Shown: positions 55,001-61,000 of the stretch, piece by piece
Layout of the letters: each line of letters starts with the position of its first letter
How positions within the stretch are numbered: the first letter of the stretch is position 1
Origin: Siphonodentalium dalli
Lineage: Eukaryota > Mollusca > Scaphopoda > Gadilida > Siphonodentaliidae
Assembly: GCA_032622095.1 (NCBI GenBank)
Contig: CP136063.1
Span: 114,474,723 to 114,538,722 of the forward strand
Direction: 5' to 3'
Length of the DNA stretch: 64,000 nucleotides
Program-made: the position numbers and the translations under genes
The notes under the pieces: generated by a model
What the model was told of the DNA's origin: nothing
The model's input: only the letters and a program-made list of their open reading frames with translations
Databases searched by the model: none

Positions 55001-58000
55001 TCGAGCAATTATATTTACAGTGCTGATTAACAATCCCTTTAATGCCTTGTGTGTCAGGTTCCCGTTTGTGATGCGTCTTGTCTCGAGATTTAATTGCGAC
55101 GTGACGATTTGCGGAAGTATATTTCGCCGCAACAATTTTCCGGACACTTCGCCGAGATTTGGAACAGTTCGCCGGAAACTGACGACAACTTCACCGAAGG
55201 TCGGGACTATTCGCCGTAATTTAAGACATTTCGCCGAGATATACGACTTTTCGCCGGAATAGACGACTGTTAAAAAAAATCGCCGAAATAAATTTACTTA
55301 TATGTGGGTGTATTGTGGGACAATTGAAAATTTCTGACATTTATCGCAAGTTATTGCATTATTGTGCGCATACACAGTTTTATGACAACCAATAGCCTAC
55401 ACAACTCAACATTCGTAGTTCTATCCATCTTGGGTGGATATGGTAAATGTTGTAAAGCCAGTGATATATATACCATATGAAAGTCGCTAAAGCAACCTAG
55501 TTACGATACGGATCACCACCGCTAAAACAACATATATAGGCCTATAGGCTATACTTACTTTTCGGATCACCAATGGCTTCGGGTGAATTGTAATATGTAA
55601 TATGAACACACCTCAGGTAACAGTATATTGTCGGTAAAACACAAATGATGGTAATAATCACACGTGCTAGGAAGGAAGAATGGCTTCGGGTGAATTGTAA
55701 TATGAACACACCTCAGGTAACAGTATTGTCGGTAAAACACAAATGATGGTAATAATCACACGTGCCAGGAAGGAAGCCCGAAGTTTGTTTTCATAGTACC
55801 TATGTCAAACAGTCTTCACTAATGACTAATTAGCAGTTCGCAGGATTATAATACCTGTGTCAATCAGTCTTCACTATTGACTAATTACGGGATTATAATA
55901 TTCCGGCGAACTGTCACTCCGTCGAAAATGACTTTCGGCGAAATGTCCATTCCGGCGAAATTTACTTCCGACGAGGAGTCCAGTCCCCAATCATGAATTT
56001 TCAACGTTTTCGGAAAGTTACTTTTCGCAATGTCGACGTTACGGACTTTGCGGAATGTTTGCGGAATTCTTTATTTAACGTTTCGGTAATTTTTGCGGAA
56101 AACTCAATTTAACGTTTCGGTTATTTTTGCGGAAAACTCATGGCGTTTGCGGAAATCTTTATGTAACGTTTCGGTAATTTTGCGGAAAACTCATGTCGTT
56201 TTTCGGAACATTTGCGGAAAAATTCAGACGATAGCGTTGCGGAAATCTCGACGTTTCGGAAAATATTTGCGGATTCCGCAAAGACTTTTGAGACGCTCCC
56301 TAAGCTTCATAAGAGGATTGTTTGAATGTTTTAATATCAATATCTTCATTACATAGTGCAGAATGTTTTGCTTATACATCTGGTTGGTATTGGACTACTT
56401 GTACTGCAATAATGTCGTAAATTATCGACCCCTAAACCACAGCAGAATATATTATGGGAAATTTTTCAGGATTTAGTCTGAAATACGGCTTGCTGCCATT
56501 CATTGGAAACCTCTCGGTGAGAGCTTTCCGACGAATGGCAACAAGCCATATTTCCGACTAAATCCTGAAAAAATTCCTATAATTCTGTTGTGGATAAAGG
56601 GTCATATACTTTGGGCATTATTGTACATAAATCGATCCCCCAAATAGTTAAAACTTTACTATTCAGTACAGTCTATATTACTAAATTCTATAGGGCTAAC
56701 TCATACAAAGGGGAATGGGTACAGTAAATGGGAAATTATTCACATGATTGGATCTCTCACTGAAATTGCTATCTGCTCAGGGTGAGTCCGTCATCAGGTT
56801 GGACTCTTATGGTTTGAAAATACACCAGACCCATATGTGATTCCTATATGATGATCATAAATAAGATGTATTTTAAAATTGTCGAAATACAGTTGTAAAT
56901 ATATAGTTAGAATTGTGATTGTCAAATTACTGGCATACGATAGGTTTGGAAGTCGTTGTACCCATTCTCACTTTTAACCAGAAATTTCCACTTGATTGTC
57001 AATTTTCAAATTGTTTTTCAGATGAAGACTTTAGTGCCTTCAGCTTGTGAAATATCAGGCTACCCCAGTCCTTGAGAGATGCCTCATGCATGCCCTGTCT
57101 GATTTGATACTATAAAATTCAGGGCCGGGAATCTGCTTCATTATTTGCTCGAAATGTAATTTTTAAGATGTTGACTGCCAACTCCAATTCAATTACATAC
57201 AAGATAACTCGTAGTTAGCAGTCAACATGTTAAGGAGATTTTACAATTGAACTTGAGCTTGAACAATCATATTTTCTCGACAGCCATATTTATTTGGGGA
57301 TGGGATTCATAGTAATTAAATTTTCAACTCTACTCGGTCAGTTACCTTCCCTATAGAGTTGAATCGGGTAATTTATGCCATTATAACTGACTCTTTTCAT
57401 AAGCTATTATTATGTATAGTGTTTCTTTATTGTATATTGCATTTATTTAACTATAGCGGTCTTAATATGCTACCATTGTAGTATATACACATTATAGATT
57501 GTGGCAATGTCATTAGGATTCATTGTGAACTAGCAAAATTGGAGAAACCCCTGTTGACAGGTCTCTATAATCAAAATTATAATTTTATACCCCAAAATCT
57601 ATACAGAAAGTTCAGGGAAGAGATACACCATCTATAAAATTGATCATCCGACAGTAAATTTTATGAACTTTATGTCAAATCAGTCAGTGGATCTAAATCA
57701 ACTGTTATTACTTCATGCATTCATTGTAGATTATTGTAGCTTTGTAATTATTGGATATAGTCATAATAGTGTTAATGTACTCCCTACTATGGGTTCCCAT
57801 TATCTCTATGAAAACTCACGAGTAAGATCTATAGTCATAGTATTACTCTGGTTATAAGTAACCGAAGCTATATTTCATCATTATGGTTTTTAGCTCCGTC
57901 CATCCGTCAACAATTCTTTAAACATCTTCTCCTCTGAAACCATAAGACCGGGTTCATATTTGGTGTGGATGTTACCTAGGTTACTCTCATTCAGATTTTT

Positions 58001-61000
58001 TTAAATGAGGTCACTGGGTCAAATAGTTGCGATAACTCTTTCCCACCATAGTAATTCTTACAATGACTTCTTCTCAAATTTCATTAGGCCGAATTGGTTC
58101 ATTTTTGGTACAAAGGGTCCTTGGGGGGAATGTGATTCAGATTATTTTGAAATGAGGTCACTGGGTCGAATGTGGGTGGAGCCAGTGACATAACTAAAAA
58201 AAAAAAAAAAATTGTTAAATTCAGATTTTTTGAATTTTCACCTTGCTCAATTTAACTAACAAAAAAAAAACATTTTAAACATGTTATAAAATTTGAAAAA
58301 AGTGACACCATTATAACATCTGCAGAGTTATGAAACTTTAATCCTTAATGAAATTACAGAAATATTCCATGACCCATTCCCCCCTCCCACATGGCCCAGA
58401 CCCCCTCCCCCCCTCCCACCCTGCACCCGACCAACATCTCTTCCAACCAATATCATCTCCAACTTCCAACTTTAATAAATGTTCTATCCGGAAACAGATA
58501 TATTATATCCCTGTGCACAGATAGACAGAGAGATACACAGGTCATTAATCTAAATTAGAATAATATATGTCATCTGCTAGAAATTTAAAACAAACTGCTG
58601 AATTTAGGGTGTCTGACATTTGCAGAATGAGGTCCCCAGAGGGTGAATTAGTGTTTCTACCCTGTACATCAGGCTAGCATCACCCAATACACCCTCCATG
58701 GACCTAATTCTTCTTTGGCATCATCTTCTGGGAAGTATCTTAAGTATCAAATTGAAATTTTGTTTTAGTTACTTTTTGACTTTTTCCCTTCTGTTCAGTT
58801 TCTATGTCCCCCTAATTTTCAGAAGATAAAATGCGTAATTGAGGTGCTCAATGGGTGTGCATTACAAACTTCAACTGTAGAACTTCAATCTATTCCTAGG
58901 TTTCCCATAGCTGTTGAGGCCTAATCAGACTGAGGATTAATCTGGTGATGCTAACTCGCCTTGCGGAATATTGTCATTAAATTCACCTTTTGGGGACCTC
59001 ATTCTGCAAATGTCAGACACACTATATCAGACTTGTTATAAATATTCCCTGGAGATCTGATAGATGTAATTAATTCCCAATTACAACAACAGTCTCATGT
59101 ATTGTTCAAATCTTTCAACAGGGCAAATAGCTTGCCTGTCATTTGCAGAATGAGGTCCCCCAGAGGGTGAATTTAGTGATGCTATCCCGCACAGTGAGCT
59201 AGCATCACCAAATTCACCCTCTGGAGACCTCATTCTGCTTAGGCCTCATCTTCTGGGAAGTATCTATAGTATCAAAATAACATTGTTGTTAGTTACATTT
59301 CCATTCTAGGAAGTTTCTATATCCCCTAATTTGCAGAAGATAAAATTCATAATTGAAGTCCCAATGGGTGAACATCACCAACTTCAACTGGGGAACTTCA
59401 ATCTTATCCTAGGTCTGCCATAGCAGTTGAGGGCCTTAGCAGAATGAGGTCCCCAGAGGGTGAATTTAGTGATGCTAGCCCGCTGTGTGGGATAGCGTCA
59501 CAAAATTCACCCTCTGGGGACCTCATTCTGCAAATGACAGACACACTATCAGACTATTTCAAGGCTTGATTGTATAATATATTGTGTTGCTTGAGGCCAG
59601 GCACGTACAATGTAGGAACAGACACGCTATTTGCAGGCTTGCTCCTTTGGTGATTGTGATTCAGATTTGTTCAATCAGGGTCACCAGGTCAAGTAGGTGC
59701 AAGTCCAGCTACATTACTCTTTCTCTCCATAGTAATTCATGATATGTCTTCTATGCAAGAATCAAATGGCCTATTTTGCTTATATTTGGTATGAAATTAC
59801 CTTTGGTGACAGATTTGTGAAAATGGGATCACAAAGTCAAATAAGGGCAGAGCCAGAGCCTTAACTATTTCACTACATAGTAATTCTTAAAATATGTTTG
59901 CAAGAACTAGTTGGTTTATTTAGCAAGGAATGTTCTTCCTTGACTGCAATTCAGATATTTTTAAATGGGGTCACCTGGTCAAATAGGGGCCAAGCGAAGG
60001 ACAGTTTCCCTCTTAATATGCGTCCTTCACAAGGACCATCAGGTCTATTTTACTGATATTTATGATATGTATGAAGGATTCTTTGGTGTCTGGGATTCAA
60101 ATTTATTCAGATGGGGTCACCAGGTTAATAGGGTGGGACCAGGGACATAACTATATGTCTCTATAGTAATTCTTAAAATGTCTTCTCAAGAGAGGTTGAA
60201 CTATTTAGCTTACATATAGTATGGAGGAATCAGGAGGATCCTTTAGTGACTGAGATTCAGATTTGTTAAAATGAGGTCAACCTGTCAAGAAATGGCGGGG
60301 CTATGGGGAGTTAACACTTTTCTGTCTAATAAAATCATTGAAATACCAAATTCATTAAAACATCTACCTTGGAACCACCTGACTGAATAATCTGACATAC
60401 ATGTATTGTGTTTTGGGTCCATGGATAATTGGGCTTCAAACATGTCTAAATGGTTTTAGAAAAAGGCGCTTGTGAGATTGGAAATTTTCAACAATTGAGA
60501 AAGTTTGAGGTGTCAGTTGTGAAATTCCAACCTAAGACTTGGGAGTCTGGAGCCCGGTCGGGAGGGGACTTGTTGAGCTGGAGGAGGGGGGTGATCAGTA
60601 GTGTACAGTTGGTAATTTCAAGGTGGATTTTCACCAATCTACATACGTGAAGTCTCTCTAGCCACATATCCTGTTTAGATCTACTTCTTTTAAAGTGATT
60701 ATGAAAAGTTCTGACTGTTGTGGTCTCCAGTCCCAGACTTATCAGTCTTTGCAGTCTGGTGAGCGACCCCACAGTCATTGACTGTCTTGTTTCGTATTAT
60801 ATTACCAAATCCTTCATCGTTTCTGGGTTATAAAAGTTTTGTGATGTGTGTTCTGCAAGGATATAATTGTTCTCCATGTCAATGGTTGCTATTTTCATCA
60901 AAGCTATTGACCCTTCCATGACTGGAGCTTCCTGAATTTTTTTGAAAACCCTGTGCCAATGCTTTCTCTTATATATGCGAGTCTCCCATAGGGAGCATTG

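Larger units (their letters stand above)
51101..56300. mobile_element. Large PIF/Harbinger-like non-autonomous element, 5.2 kb
   Basis: Inverted ends GGGAGCGTCTCAAAAGTCTT on both sides, flanked by TAA at 51098-51100 and 56301-56303. This fits the TWA targets and GGG ends of PIF/Harbinger. Each arm carries several hundred bases of TTTGCGGAA-type subterminal repeats in opposite orientation (about 51110-51500 and 55996-56290). The interior has no recognisable transposase; it holds a LINE remnant, a GCCGGGACAACTC cluster, CCGCGGT repeats and TTCGCCG repeats, so it appears to be a nest of insertions. Confidence 0.8.
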
